Shown here one piece after another: positions 17,279 to 26,451 of a stretch of 64,000 nt of DNA. The number at the start of each line of letters is the position of its first letter. Positions within the stretch are counted from its first letter, which is position 1. This stretch comes from Geodermatophilus dictyosporus (GTDB lineage Bacteria > Actinomycetota > Actinomycetes > Mycobacteriales > Geodermatophilaceae), in NCBI RefSeq assembly GCF_900115505.1, contig NZ_FOWQ01000007.1, positions 186,001 to 250,000 of the forward strand, given 5' to 3'. The notes beneath the pieces were generated by a model, which saw nothing but the letters and a program-made list of their open reading frames with translations, was not told the DNA's origin and searched no databases. The translations under genes and the position numbers were made by a program.

Positions 17279-20200
17279 GTGACCCCGGACGCGTCGGCCT
17301 CCCTGTTCGCCAACGGCGGTGAGGTGGGCCGGGAGATGGCCGCCCGGGACTGGGCCGCCACCCCGGTCGGCCCGCCCGGTCAGTGGCCCTCCGCGCTGCG
17401 CAACCTCGTGCGGATCGTCCTGACGTCGCGCTTCTCGATGTGGGCCGCCTACGGCTCGGAGCTGACCGCCTTCTACAACGACGCCTACCAGCGCGACACG
17501 CTGCAGGGCAAGCACCCGTGGGCGCTCGGCCGCCCGGCCCGCGAGATGTGGTCGGAGATCTGGGACGACATCGGTCCCCGGATCGAGTCGGTCCTCGCGA
17601 CCGGCGTCGCCACCTGGGACGAGGACCTGCTGCTGTTCCTGCAGCGCAGCGGCTACCCGGAGGAGACGTACCACACCTTCTCCTACAGCCCGGTCGACGA
17701 CGACGAGGGCCGCACCGCCGGGATGCTCTGCGTCGTCACCGAGAACACCGAGCGCGTCCTCGCCGAGCGGCGGATGGCCTGCCTGCGCGACCTGGCGACG
17801 GCGGTCGCGGCCACCCGGACCGAGGCCGACGTGCTGGCCGCCGTCCGCGCGCAGCTCGGCCGCAACGACGCCGACCTGCCCTTCAGCGCCACCTACCTGC
17901 TCGACGACGACGGCTCGGCCCGGCTGGGTGCCACGACGGGCCTGGAGCCCGGCTGTCCGGCCGCCCCGGAGCACATCGCCGCCGGCGACGCCGACCCGGT
18001 CTGGCCGGTGGACCGGCTGCGGGCGGGCGCGCAGGTCCTGGTCGAGGACCTCGCCAAGCGGCTGGGCGGCCTGCCCACCGGCGCGTGGCAGCGCCCGCCG
18101 GAGCAGGCCCTCGTGGTGCCGGTGGCCTCCTCCGCCCCGGGCACCGCCGCCGTCGCCGGCTTCCTGGTCGTCGGCCTCAACCCGCACCGGCGGCTCGACG
18201 ACGCCTACCGCGGGTTCCTCGAGCTGGTGGCCGGCCAGATCGCCTCCGGGCTGCTCAACGCCGGCAGCCACGAGGCCGAGCGGCGCCGTGCCGAGGCGCT
18301 GGCCGAGCTCGACCGGGCCAAGACCGACTTCTTCAGCAACGTCAGCCACGAGTTCCGCACCCCGCTCACGCTGATCATGGGACCGGTCGCCGAGCTGCGG
18401 TCCTCCCCGGTGGCCGCCGCCGACGCCCGGGTGGCCCAGGAGCTCGAGGTCGTCGAGCGCAACGCCCTGCGGCTGCAGAAGCTGGTCAACACCCTGCTCG
18501 ACTTCTCCCGGCTGCAGGCCGGCCGGATCGAGGCGCGCTTCGAGCCGGTCGACCTCGCCGCGGTCACCGCCGAGCTGGCCAGCGTCTTCCGCTCGGCCTT
18601 CGACCGGGCCGGCCTGACGCTCACCGTGGACTGCCCGCCGCTGCCCCAGCCGGTGCACATCGACCGGGACATGTGGGAGAAGGTCGTCCTCAACCTGCTC
18701 TCCAACGCGCTGAAGTTCACCTTCACCGGCGGGGTCACCGTCCGGCTGCGCCTGGAGGGTGGCGGGGACGGCGGCGCCGCCGTGCTCACCGTCGCGGACA
18801 CCGGCACCGGCATCCCCACCGCGGAGCTGCCCCGGCTCTTCGAGCGCTTCACCCGCGTCTCCGGCGCCCGTGCGCGGTCGGGCGAGGGCAGCGGCATCGG
18901 CCTGGCGATGGTCCGCGAGCTGGTCGGCCTGCACGGCGGCACGATCGCCGTCGACAGCACGCCCGACGTCGGCACTACCTTCACCGTCGCGCTGCCCACC
19001 GGCACCGCCCACCTGCCCGCCGAGCGGATCGCCCCGGCCGTGCCGGAGGCGCCCGCCGTCTCCGCGGCGGCCACCCCCTACGTCACCGAGGCGCTGCGCT
19101 GGCTGCCCGGCGGCGAGCGCGTCCCGGCGACCGCGCCGGAGACCGTCCCGGCCCGCGCCGGCCGGGTGCTGGTGGCCGACGACAACGCCGACATGCGCGA
19201 CTACGTCGCCCGGCTGCTGGCCCCGGTGCACCGGGTGCAGGCCGTCGCCGACGGGCAGGCCGCGCTCGAGGCGGCGCAGGCCGACCCGCCGGACCTCGTC
19301 GTCAGCGACGTGATGATGCCGCGCCTGGACGGCGTCGCGCTGCTGGCCGCGCTGCGCGCCGACCCGCGCACCGCCCGCGTGCCCGTCGTCCTGCTGTCGG
19401 CCCGCGCCGGGCAGGAGGCGGCGGTCGAGGGCCTGGCCGCCGGCGCCGACGACTACCTGGTCAAGCCGTTCTCCGCGCAGGAGCTGCTGGCCCGGGTCGA
19501 CGCCCACCTGCAGCTGGGCCGGGCCCGCCGCGCGGCCGAGGAGCGCTTCACCGCCATGGCCGACCTCGCGCCGGCGCTGATCTGGGTGGCCGACGGCGAG
19601 GGCCGACGGGTGTTCCTCAACGCGGGCTGGAGCGCCTTCACCGGCCGACCCGCCGAGGACGAGCTCGGCGAGGGCTGGCGCGAGGGCCTGCACCCCCAGG
19701 ACCGCGACCGCTACGCGCGGACGGTGTCCGCGGCGCTGGAGCGCGGCGAGGGCTGGGAGGTCGAGTTCCGGCTCCGCCGCGCCGACGGCGCCCACCACTG
19801 GCTGCTCGAGCGCGGGGTGCCGATCGGCGGCGACGCCCGGCGGGGCGCCGTGGGCAGCTGCACCGACATCAACGCCCGCTACCGCGAGACCGAGCGCCAG
19901 ACGCTGCTCGCCGAGGTCGGCACCGCGCTGGACCGGGAGACCGAGGTGGAGGGCCAGCTCGCCGGGCTCGCCCGGCTGGTGGTCGAGCGGCGGCTGGCCG
20001 ACGTCTGCACCGTCCGCGTGGTCGGGGACGACGGCCGGCTGCGCTACGTGGGCCGGGCCAGCGTCCACGGCGACACCGCGGCGACGCTGGCCGGCCTCGA
20101 CCCGCACGGCGGGCTCGGCCGGACCGTCCTCGACACCGGCCGGTCGCAGCTGCGGCCGCGCCTGGACGGGCCCGGCGACTCCGGCGTCCGGCTGGACCTC

Positions 20201-22378
20201 AGCTCGGCGCTGGTCGTGCCGCTGTCGGTCCGCGGGGAGGTCCGCGCCGTGCTGGCGCTGGGCCGCCACGACGACGCCCCCGCCTTCCACGAGGACGACC
20301 GGGCGCTCGCCGAGGAGATCGCCGCCCGCGCCGCGCTCGCCCTGGACAACGCGCTGCTGCTCGCCGAGGAGCGGGCCGCCGCGCGCCGGCTGGGCCTGCT
20401 GCAGCGGGCCACCGCGGAGCTGTCGGCGGCCACCACGCCGGTCGACGTCGCCCGGGCCACGACCGGCCAGGTGGGGACGCTGACCGGGCACGGCAGCCGG
20501 GTCGGGGTGTTCGAGCTCGACGACACCGGCCGCGACCTGCGCCTCCTCGCGCTCACCGGCTCGGCTCCCGAGGCCGAGCAGCAGTGGTCGCGCGTCCCGC
20601 TGTCGGCGCCGCTGGCGGTCACCACCGCGGTCACCGAGCGGCGGCCGCTGTGGATCGAGGACATGGCCGACTGGCCCGGCGCCCGCGGCGGGCTCGACGA
20701 CGGGCAGGCGTCGTCGCTGGCGGCGTTCGGCCTGGCCTCGACCGTGGCGCTGCCGCTGGTGGTGGCCGGCCGCGTGGTCGGTGTGGTGGGCGTCGGCTTC
20801 CCCGAGGTCCGCCGTCTCGGCGCGCCCGAGCGCGGCATGCTGCTGGCCGTCGCCGAGCAGTGCGCGCAGGCGCTCGACCGCGCCCGCCTCTACCGGGCAC
20901 AGCAGGCCATCGCCTCCACGCTGCAGCGCGACCTGCTCCCGCAGCAGCTGCCGCGGCTCGACCGCCTGGCCCTGGCCGCCGAGTACCTGCCCGGCGCGGC
21001 CGGCAGCTCCGCCGGGGGCGACTGGTACGACGTCGTCGAGCTCGACGGCGGGCGGGTCGCCGTCGCCGTCGGCGACGTCGTCGGCCAGGGGCCCGCGGCG
21101 GCCGCCGTCATGGGGCAGCTGCGCAGCGCCCTGTCCGCGGCGCTGCTGCAGGGCAGCCCGCCGGCGGCGGCGCTGGAGCTGCTCGACCGGTTCGCCGCGC
21201 GGCTGCCCGGTGCCCGGGCCTCCACGGCGGCCTGCCTGGTCCTCGACTGCGAGACCGGCTCGGTGCGCTGGGCCCGTGCCGGCCACCTGCCGCCGCTGCT
21301 GCTCGCCGACGGGACGGCCACGCTGCTCGAGGACGGCGCGGGCGCGGTGCTCGGCGCCCCCGGGCGGCGGCCCTACACCGAGGGCAGCACCGTCGTCGCC
21401 CCCGGGGCGACGCTGCTGCTCTACACCGACGGCCTGGTCGAGCGGCGCGGCGAGTCCCTCGACACCGGCCTGGAGCGGCTCACCGCGACCGCGGCCGAGC
21501 TGGCCGCCGCGGACCCGGGCCGGCTGACCCGCGCGCTGCTCGCCGAGGTGCTCGACGACTCCACCCCGCCCGACGACGTCGCCGTCATCGCCGCCCGGCT
21601 CACACCCCCGCCGGTGCACGAGACGCTGCCGGCCGACCCCGCCCGGCTCAGCCGCGTCCGCCGCACGGTGACCACGTGGGCGCTGGCCGCCGGCCTGACC
21701 GAGGACAGCCTCGACGACCTGCAGCTGGCCCTCGGCGAGGCCCTGGCCAACGCCGTCGAGCACGCCTACGCCGCCACCGGCGGCGAGGGCCGGTGCGAGT
21801 ACCGCCTCGAGCGCACCGCGGACGGCAGCGTCGACGTCTGCGTCCGCGACGAGGGGGTCTGGCGCCCGGTGCCGGCCGACCCCGGCCACCGCGGCCGCGG
21901 GCTCGAGCTGATCTCCGCCCTCGCCCTCGACGTCGAGGTGGCCCGCACGCCCGACGGCCAGGGCGCCGACGGCGCCGGGACGACGGTGCGGTTCCGGTTC
22001 GTCCCGGCCGGGCCGGGACCCGCCGACCCGCCGGTGCGCCGCGTCCCCGCGCCGTCGGCGGCCGAGGCGGCGCGGCTGACCGTGCACGGCGACGGCGACG
22101 GCGACGGCCTGCGGCTGGAGGTCGCCGGCGAGGTCGACCTCGCGGTGGCCCCTGCGCTGCGGGCGGAGGCGCTGCGGGCCCTCGAGGACCTGGCGCCGGG
22201 CGCGCGGGCGGTGCTCGACCTGCGGCCGGTCACCTACCTGGCCAGCGCCGGCGTGCACCTCGTGCTCGAGCTGCGGTCGGCGGCGGCCGCCCGGAGGGCC
22301 GTCCTGGACGTGCAGACACGGCCCGGCTCGGCGGCCGCGCGGGTGCTGGAGCTCGGCGGGCAGCTGGGCCGCCGGTAG
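17279..22378 (+). CDS. Hybrid histidine kinase fused to SpoIIE phosphatase, RsbW-like ATPase and STAS domain
   Basis: A 1699-aa protein without membrane helices. Approximate domains: PAS-like sensor 1-165; GAF 165-335; HisKA 340-410 with phosphoacceptor His357 in SHEFRTPL; HATPase 450-575 with NLLSNALKF and GSGIGLAMV; receiver 620-745 with Asp677 in DVMMPRLDG; PAS 755-875; two GAFs 877-1027 and 1037-1204; SpoIIE/PP2C phosphatase 1227-1444 (SAGGDWYDVV, GDVVGQG, LLYTDG, DDVAVI); RsbW-like ATPase 1454-1574 (LGEALANAVEHAY); STAS 1599-1697 with candidate phospho-Ser in YLASAG. It unites a phosphorelay with all three partner-switch activities that control sigma factors. The frame stays continuous and no catalytic residue I checked is missing. 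Confidence 0.93.
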   Translation: MTPDASASLFANGGEVGREMAARDWAATPVGPPGQWPSALRNLVRIVLTSRFSMWAAYGSELTAFYNDAYQRDTLQGKHPWALGRPAREMWSEIWDDIGPRIESVLATGVATWDEDLLLFLQRSGYPEETYHTFSYSPVDDDEGRTAGMLCVVTENTERVLAERRMACLRDLATAVAATRTEADVLAAVRAQLGRNDADLPFSATYLLDDDGSARLGATTGLEPGCPAAPEHIAAGDADPVWPVDRLRAGAQVLVEDLAKRLGGLPTGAWQRPPEQALVVPVASSAPGTAAVAGFLVVGLNPHRRLDDAYRGFLELVAGQIASGLLNAGSHEAERRRAEALAELDRAKTDFFSNVSHEFRTPLTLIMGPVAELRSSPVAAADARVAQELEVVERNALRLQKLVNTLLDFSRLQAGRIEARFEPVDLAAVTAELASVFRSAFDRAGLTLTVDCPPLPQPVHIDRDMWEKVVLNLLSNALKFTFTGGVTVRLRLEGGGDGGAAVLTVADTGTGIPTAELPRLFERFTRVSGARARSGEGSGIGLAMVRELVGLHGGTIAVDSTPDVGTTFTVALPTGTAHLPAERIAPAVPEAPAVSAAATPYVTEALRWLPGGERVPATAPETVPARAGRVLVADDNADMRDYVARLLAPVHRVQAVADGQAALEAAQADPPDLVVSDVMMPRLDGVALLAALRADPRTARVPVVLLSARAGQEAAVEGLAAGADDYLVKPFSAQELLARVDAHLQLGRARRAAEERFTAMADLAPALIWVADGEGRRVFLNAGWSAFTGRPAEDELGEGWREGLHPQDRDRYARTVSAALERGEGWEVEFRLRRADGAHHWLLERGVPIGGDARRGAVGSCTDINARYRETERQTLLAEVGTALDRETEVEGQLAGLARLVVERRLADVCTVRVVGDDGRLRYVGRASVHGDTAATLAGLDPHGGLGRTVLDTGRSQLRPRLDGPGDSGVRLDLSSALVVPLSVRGEVRAVLALGRHDDAPAFHEDDRALAEEIAARAALALDNALLLAEERAAARRLGLLQRATAELSAATTPVDVARATTGQVGTLTGHGSRVGVFELDDTGRDLRLLALTGSAPEAEQQWSRVPLSAPLAVTTAVTERRPLWIEDMADWPGARGGLDDGQASSLAAFGLASTVALPLVVAGRVVGVVGVGFPEVRRLGAPERGMLLAVAEQCAQALDRARLYRAQQAIASTLQRDLLPQQLPRLDRLALAAEYLPGAAGSSAGGDWYDVVELDGGRVAVAVGDVVGQGPAAAAVMGQLRSALSAALLQGSPPAAALELLDRFAARLPGARASTAACLVLDCETGSVRWARAGHLPPLLLADGTATLLEDGAGAVLGAPGRRPYTEGSTVVAPGATLLLYTDGLVERRGESLDTGLERLTATAAELAAADPGRLTRALLAEVLDDSTPPDDVAVIAARLTPPPVHETLPADPARLSRVRRTVTTWALAAGLTEDSLDDLQLALGEALANAVEHAYAATGGEGRCEYRLERTADGSVDVCVRDEGVWRPVPADPGHRGRGLELISALALDVEVARTPDGQGADGAGTTVRFRFVPAGPGPADPPVRRVPAPSAAEAARLTVHGDGDGDGLRLEVAGEVDLAVAPALRAEALRALEDLAPGARAVLDLRPVTYLASAGVHLVLELRSAAAARRAVLDVQTRPGSAAARVLELGGQLGRR

Positions 22379-22483
22379 CCCGGGCGGGTGCCGGCGGGTA
22401 CCCCGACAGGAAGCATCCCGCCGGGTGTTCCACAATGGAGTCGGACGGCTGGGACCCACCGGCCCGGAACGGTCGAGGGGCCA

Positions 22484-23500
22484 GTGGATCCACTCGCTGG
22501 GGGCTCCGCCACGCAGGCGGAGCCGGGACGTCCCGCGCGCGCGCACGCGTCCGCCTTCTCGCACACCGCGGCCGCGGTCCACACCACCGACGAGCTCGTC
22601 GCGGTCGCCGCCGCCGCGGTCGAAGAGGGGCTGCGCCGGGGCGACCTGCCGGTCCTCGCGCTCACCCCGGAGGTGGCCGAGGCGGTGCGCCGCACGATCG
22701 GGGCGAGCGCCGGGCAGGTGCAGGACGACCAGCGCATCTGCCTGCGGGGGGTCCGGGCGCCCGACGCCCTGGTCGTCACCCGGCGGCTGCTCGAGCGGGC
22801 CCGCGCCGGCGGCTCGGGCCGGTTGCGCATCGTCGCCGAGCCGCAGTGGGGGACCGACCCGCTGCGCTGGCGCGAGGTGCGGCGCTACGAGTCGGTGTCC
22901 AACGCGCTGATGGCCCGGGCCCCGGTCACGGCCCTGTGCCTCTACGACCGCGAGCGGTTGCCCGCCCAGCTGGTCGCCGCCGCCCGGCAGACCCACCCCG
23001 AGCTGCTCATGGGCGGCATCCGCGTCACCAGCAGCGACTACCACCGGCCCGAGCTCTACCTGCGCGAGCTCGCCCGGGTCCGGGAGCCGGTCGAGGAGGG
23101 CCGGCCGGCGTTCGCCGTCGACGGCGTGCCGACCCTGCCCGCGCTGCGCGGCGCACTCCGGCAGGTCCTCGCCCAGCGGGTGCCGGACGAGGACCAGCGC
23201 GCCGACCTGCACCTGGCGGTGAGCGAGGTCGCGGCCAACGCCTTCCGGCACGGGCGGCCACCGGTCTCGGCCCGGGTCTGGGCCGACGACACCCGCGTCG
23301 TGTGCGCCGTCACCGACTCGGGCCGGTCCTTCGACGACCCGCTCGCGGGCTTCCTCCCCGCCCACGGCGACGACCTCGCCGCCGGCGGGATGGGCCTGTG
23401 GCTGGCCCGCAAGCTGTGGGACTCCGTCGACCTCGTGCCCGGCCCGGCGGGCCTGACGGTGCGCCTGGCCACGGCCCTGGTCCGACCTCCGGCGGGTTGA
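22484..23500 (+). CDS. RsbA-like MEDS-domain anti-sigma regulatory protein
   Basis: A 338-aa protein. Residues about 30-190 form a MEDS (DcmR-type sensory) domain with the pattern AFSHTAAAVHTTDELVAVA and the Asp/Arg-rich core typical of RsbA-family proteins. Residues about 215-335 form an RsbW/SpoIIAB-type ATPase (LAVSEVAANAFRHG for the N box, VTDSG and GGMGLWLARKL for the ATP lid). It starts at a GTG preceded by GAGGGG. Placement directly after the giant partner-switch protein suggests both act on the same sigma-factor circuit (inference). Confidence 0.85.
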   Translation: MDPLAGGSATQAEPGRPARAHASAFSHTAAAVHTTDELVAVAAAAVEEGLRRGDLPVLALTPEVAEAVRRTIGASAGQVQDDQRICLRGVRAPDALVVTRRLLERARAGGSGRLRIVAEPQWGTDPLRWREVRRYESVSNALMARAPVTALCLYDRERLPAQLVAAARQTHPELLMGGIRVTSSDYHRPELYLRELARVREPVEEGRPAFAVDGVPTLPALRGALRQVLAQRVPDEDQRADLHLAVSEVAANAFRHGRPPVSARVWADDTRVVCAVTDSGRSFDDPLAGFLPAHGDDLAAGGMGLWLARKLWDSVDLVPGPAGLTVRLATALVRPPAG

Positions 23501-23532
23501 CGCTGCCGATCGCTCACTGCTGAGGTATCCGC

Positions 23533-24036
23533 GTGGAGGATGCCGTCGACCTCATCCTCGAGCAGTGGGCGCGGGAGCGTCCCGACCTGGACTGCTCACC
23601 GATGGGGGTCATCGGCCGGATCACCCAACTGCAGCGGGAGGTCCACCTCGCCCAGCGCGCGACCTTCGCCCGGCACGGCCTGGACGCCCCCGCCTTCGAC
23701 GTGCTGGCCGCGCTGCGCCGCGCGGGCGAGCCCTACCAGCTCACCCCCACGGCGCTCATGCGCACGGCGCTGGTGACCTCCGGGGCGATCACCCAGCGGC
23801 TGGACCGGCTGGAGGCCAAGGGGCTGATCACCCGCACGCGCAGCGAGGACGACGGCCGGGCCGTCGTCGTCACGCTCACCGCGGCCGGCCGGGCCGCGCT
23901 CGACGCCACGCTGCCCGACCACCTGGAGACCGAGCGCGGCCTGCTGGCCGGGCTCACCCCGGCCGAGCTCGATCAGCTCGCCGGGCTGCTGCGCCGGTTC
24001 CTCGTCACCCTCGGGCGGCTGCCCCAGCACCCGTGA
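23533..24036 (+). CDS. MarR-family transcriptional regulator
   Basis: A 167-aa winged-helix regulator. The DNA-binding helices lie at about 60-100 (TPTALMRTALVTSGAITQRLDRLEAKGLI) and the wing RTRSEDDGRAVVVTLTAAG is the standard MarR signature. It probably binds as a dimer and responds to a phenolic or other small ligand. It begins 32 nt after the RsbA-like gene on the same strand and is convergent with the ligase gene 3 bp downstream. Its target is not obvious locally. Confidence 0.92.
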   Translation: MEDAVDLILEQWARERPDLDCSPMGVIGRITQLQREVHLAQRATFARHGLDAPAFDVLAALRRAGEPYQLTPTALMRTALVTSGAITQRLDRLEAKGLITRTRSEDDGRAVVVTLTAAGRAALDATLPDHLETERGLLAGLTPAELDQLAGLLRRFLVTLGRLPQHP

Positions 24037-24039
24037 GCG

Positions 24040-25074
24040 TCAGTCGGCGGGTGGCACGTCCTCGGGGCGCAGGTCCGGGCGCACGCGGACGAAGCGCAGC
24101 GGGTGCCGGAAGACGCCGGCCTGCAGCGCGGCGTCCGCGCTGACCTCGACGACGACGCCTGGCCCGACCCGGGTCAGCGGCACCGACAGCCGCCCGCCGC
24201 CGAAGCGGCCGGTGCCGATCCGGTCGGGCCACGGGTGGTCCGGCCCGGCGGGGGTGAGGACGGCGGCCAGCTCGGCCGCGGCGGCCGGGGGCAGCGGGCT
24301 CGTGCGGCCCACGACGACCAGCTCGCCGTCCCGGTAGCGCCCGGCCACCAGCTGGCCGGGCCGCTCCAGCGTGCCGATCACCCCGCCGGCGAGCACCTCC
24401 GTCGTCTCCCAGGACTTGACCTTGAGCCACTCCCGCCGGCCGCCGGCGTACCGGGTGGCCGCACCCTTGGCGACCAGGCCCTCGACCCCGAGCGGCCGCA
24501 GGTCGGCGGCCCAGCCGCGGGCCTCCTCCGGGTCGGCGGTCACCGGCGAGAGCTGCATCGGCGGCGCCCAGCGGGCGGCCAGCTCCTCCAGCCGGGCCCG
24601 GCGGGTGCGCAGCGGCCGGGCGCGGGTGTCGTCCCCGCCGGCGGCGAGCAGGTCGAAGGCGACGTAGGAGGCGGGGTGCGCGGCGGCCTGGGCGGCCATG
24701 CGCGACAGCGGGGTGACCATGCGGCGCTGCAGCAGACCGAAGTCGAGGCGCTCGCCGTTCCAGACGACCACCTCGCCGTCGAGGACGGTGCCGGCCGGCA
24801 GCTGCGCGCGGGCGGCCGCGGCGACGTCGGGGAAGCGCTCGGTGAGGTCGCGCCCCTGCTTGGACCACAGCCGGGTGCCGCTGCCGTCGCGGACGACGAC
24901 GAGGCGGTAGCCGTCCCACTTGGGCTCGTAGCGGCAGCCGCCGGGGAGTGCGTCGGCCCGGGGCAGGTCCCGCACCGGCTTGGCCAGCTGCACCGCGACC
25001 GGCCCGGCCAGGTCCGGCGGCAGGCCCGGCAACCCGGGGACGGCGAGCGGCACCGGGACAGCCTCGGGTCCCAC
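24040..25074 (-). CDS. ATP-dependent DNA ligase (LigC type)
   Basis: A 344-aa ligase. The adenylation motif EPKWDGYR carries the AMP-accepting Lys at about residue 53, VLDGEVVVW is motif III, YVAFDLLA precedes motif IIIa, VEGLVAKG is motif IV and REWLKVK is motif V. A C-terminal OB domain follows, and there is no primase or nuclease module. This matches mycobacterial LigC, which acts in repair rather than replication. The start is uncertain: the GTG at 25074 lacks a strong ribosome site and a second GTG lies seven codons downstream. Confidence 0.9.
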   Translation of the reverse strand: MGPEAVPVPLAVPGLPGLPPDLAGPVAVQLAKPVRDLPRADALPGGCRYEPKWDGYRLVVVRDGSGTRLWSKQGRDLTERFPDVAAAARAQLPAGTVLDGEVVVWNGERLDFGLLQRRMVTPLSRMAAQAAAHPASYVAFDLLAAGGDDTRARPLRTRRARLEELAARWAPPMQLSPVTADPEEARGWAADLRPLGVEGLVAKGAATRYAGGRREWLKVKSWETTEVLAGGVIGTLERPGQLVAGRYRDGELVVVGRTSPLPPAAAAELAAVLTPAGPDHPWPDRIGTGRFGGGRLSVPLTRVGPGVVVEVSADAALQAGVFRHPLRFVRVRPDLRPEDVPPAD

Positions 25075-25238
25075 CCGGTCCCCGCGCAGGTCGCTGGGCG
25101 GCGGATCACCCCTTCAGGGCACGTCGCCACCCTGCGCGACGGGTCTGGCGGGCCCGCGCAGCGGCAACGGACACGATCGGGTCGCGGCGGTGCGGTGGGG
25201 GTCACGCGCGGTGGCGGAAGGGCTCGACCCGGGTGACG

Positions 25239-25252
25239 GTTGAGAGGTCAAC
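25239..25252. promoter_or_regulatory. GTTGA-N4-TCAAC inverted repeat before the FMN reductase gene
   Basis: Five-base arms separated by GAGG lie about 30 bp upstream of the GTG at 25283. The position and dyad symmetry fit a small operator. The regulator is unknown. Confidence 0.35.
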
Positions 25253-25282
25253 GAGTCGTCCCGCCGTCCCTCGGAGGTCCCG

Positions 25283-25858
25283 GTGTCCCGTCCCGTCCTG
25301 CAGGTGGTCGCCGCCAGCACCCGTCCCGGCCGCCGCGGCCTCGCCGTCGCCGAGTGGGTGGCGCGGCTGGCCGGGGAGCACGGCGGGTTCGACGTCGAGC
25401 TGGTCGACCTCGCCGCCGTCGCCCTGCCGGTGTTCGACGAGCCCGACCACCCGCGGCTGCAGCGCTACACCCACCAGCACACGAGGGACTGGAGCGCGAC
25501 GGTGTCGCGCGCCGACGCGTTCGTCTTCGTCACGCCGGAGTACAACCACTCCTTCCCGGCCTCGCTGAAGAACGCCCTGGACTACCTGTCGGTCGAGTGG
25601 GCCGACAAGGCGGCCGGGCTGGTGACCTACGGCGGTGTCTCGGCCGGCCTGCGGGCCTCGTCGGCGCTCAAGCCGGTGCTCGGCGCGCTGCGCCTGCTGC
25701 CGGTGGTCGAGGCGGTGTCGGTGCCCTTCTTCGCCCAGTTCGTCGACGAGGACGGCCGCTTCGTCCCCAACGTCGAGCTGGAGGCCGGCGGCAAGGCGAT
25801 GCTCGACGAGCTCGCCCGGGTCACCCCCGCCCTGCGCGCCCTCCGCGCCGCGGCGTGA
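25283..25858 (+). CDS. NADPH-dependent FMN reductase
   Basis: A 191-aa flavodoxin-fold reductase. It has the N-terminal phosphate loop (STRPGRRGLAVAEW), the central TPEYNHSFPASLKNALDYLS motif that is diagnostic for the NADPH-dependent FMN reductase family, and GGVSAGLRA near the flavin ring. It reduces FMN or quinone-like acceptors in the cytoplasm. A short inverted repeat sits in its promoter region. GGAGGT lies close before the GTG start. Confidence 0.93.
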   Translation: MSRPVLQVVAASTRPGRRGLAVAEWVARLAGEHGGFDVELVDLAAVALPVFDEPDHPRLQRYTHQHTRDWSATVSRADAFVFVTPEYNHSFPASLKNALDYLSVEWADKAAGLVTYGGVSAGLRASSALKPVLGALRLLPVVEAVSVPFFAQFVDEDGRFVPNVELEAGGKAMLDELARVTPALRALRAAA

Positions 25859-25874
25859 ACCGGCCGTGGACGTG

Positions 25875-26417
25875 CTAGAGGCCGCGCAGCAGGAGGAGGG
25901 CGTAGGCGGCCAGTGACGGGCCGTCGGTGAAGCGGCCGTCGCGGACCATCTCCCGCAGCTCGGCCCCGGGGACGAAGACCGCGACCATGTCGGCCTCGGT
26001 CACCTCGCGGGCGGTCGGGCCGGGCGTCAGGTCGGTGGCCAGCCAGACGTCGAACTCCTGCGTCGACAGCCCCGGCGCCAGGTCGAGGTGGCCCAGGTGA
26101 TCGAGCCGGCCGGCCCGCAGCCCCGTCTCCTCGGCGAGCTCGGCGCGGGCGAGCTCCTCCGGCGTCCCGCCGCCGCCCGCCGCCAGTGCCTCGGCGGACC
26201 AGGTGCCCTGCGGGAACTCCCGGGCCCGGCGGCCGACCGGGTGGCGGAACTGCTCGACCAGCCAGAACCCGTCCCGCTCGGCGGCGATCACGAGGGCGAA
26301 GTCCGGCTTCTCGACGACGGAGTAGACGCCGGTGGAGCCGTCGGCCCGCTCGACGGTGTCCTCGCGCAACCGGATCCAGGGGTTGCGGTAGACCTCCCGG
26401 CTGCCCGTCGTCCGCAT
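25875..26417 (-). CDS. NUDIX hydrolase, ADP-ribose pyrophosphatase-like
   Basis: A 180-aa NUDIX protein. It opens with REVYRNPWIRLREDTVERADG, as ADP-sugar pyrophosphatases do. The NUDIX box reads GTPEELARAELAEETGL, keeping the metal-binding EE pair while the usual Arg of the RE dipeptide is Ala, a substitution frequent in this subgroup. It likely hydrolyses ADP-ribose or another nucleoside diphosphate-X. The ATG at 26417 gives a normal length. It is divergent from the DUF1992 gene. Confidence 0.9.
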   Translation of the reverse strand: MRTTGSREVYRNPWIRLREDTVERADGSTGVYSVVEKPDFALVIAAERDGFWLVEQFRHPVGRRAREFPQGTWSAEALAAGGGGTPEELARAELAEETGLRAGRLDHLGHLDLAPGLSTQEFDVWLATDLTPGPTAREVTEADMVAVFVPGAELREMVRDGRFTDGPSLAAYALLLLRGL

Positions 26418-26451
26418 GCACCCGAGCCTGGCAGAGGCGGAGCATGGAGGC

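Noticed and set aside
15401-23365. A 2654-codon open frame on the minus strand
   Set aside because: It is antisense to the urate, DUF6986, multi-domain kinase and RsbA-like genes. Its composition is Gly/Arg/Val/Gln-rich with no domain, as expected when a real gene with G/C in the third codon position is read on the other strand. Only the uraD and uraH stretches at its left end, in other frames, are real.
17383-23523. A 2046-codon plus-strand open frame parallel to the kinase gene
   Set aside because: Arg/Ala/Pro-rich out-of-frame shadow. The frame at 17279-22378 contains complete, ordered domain motifs and this one has none.
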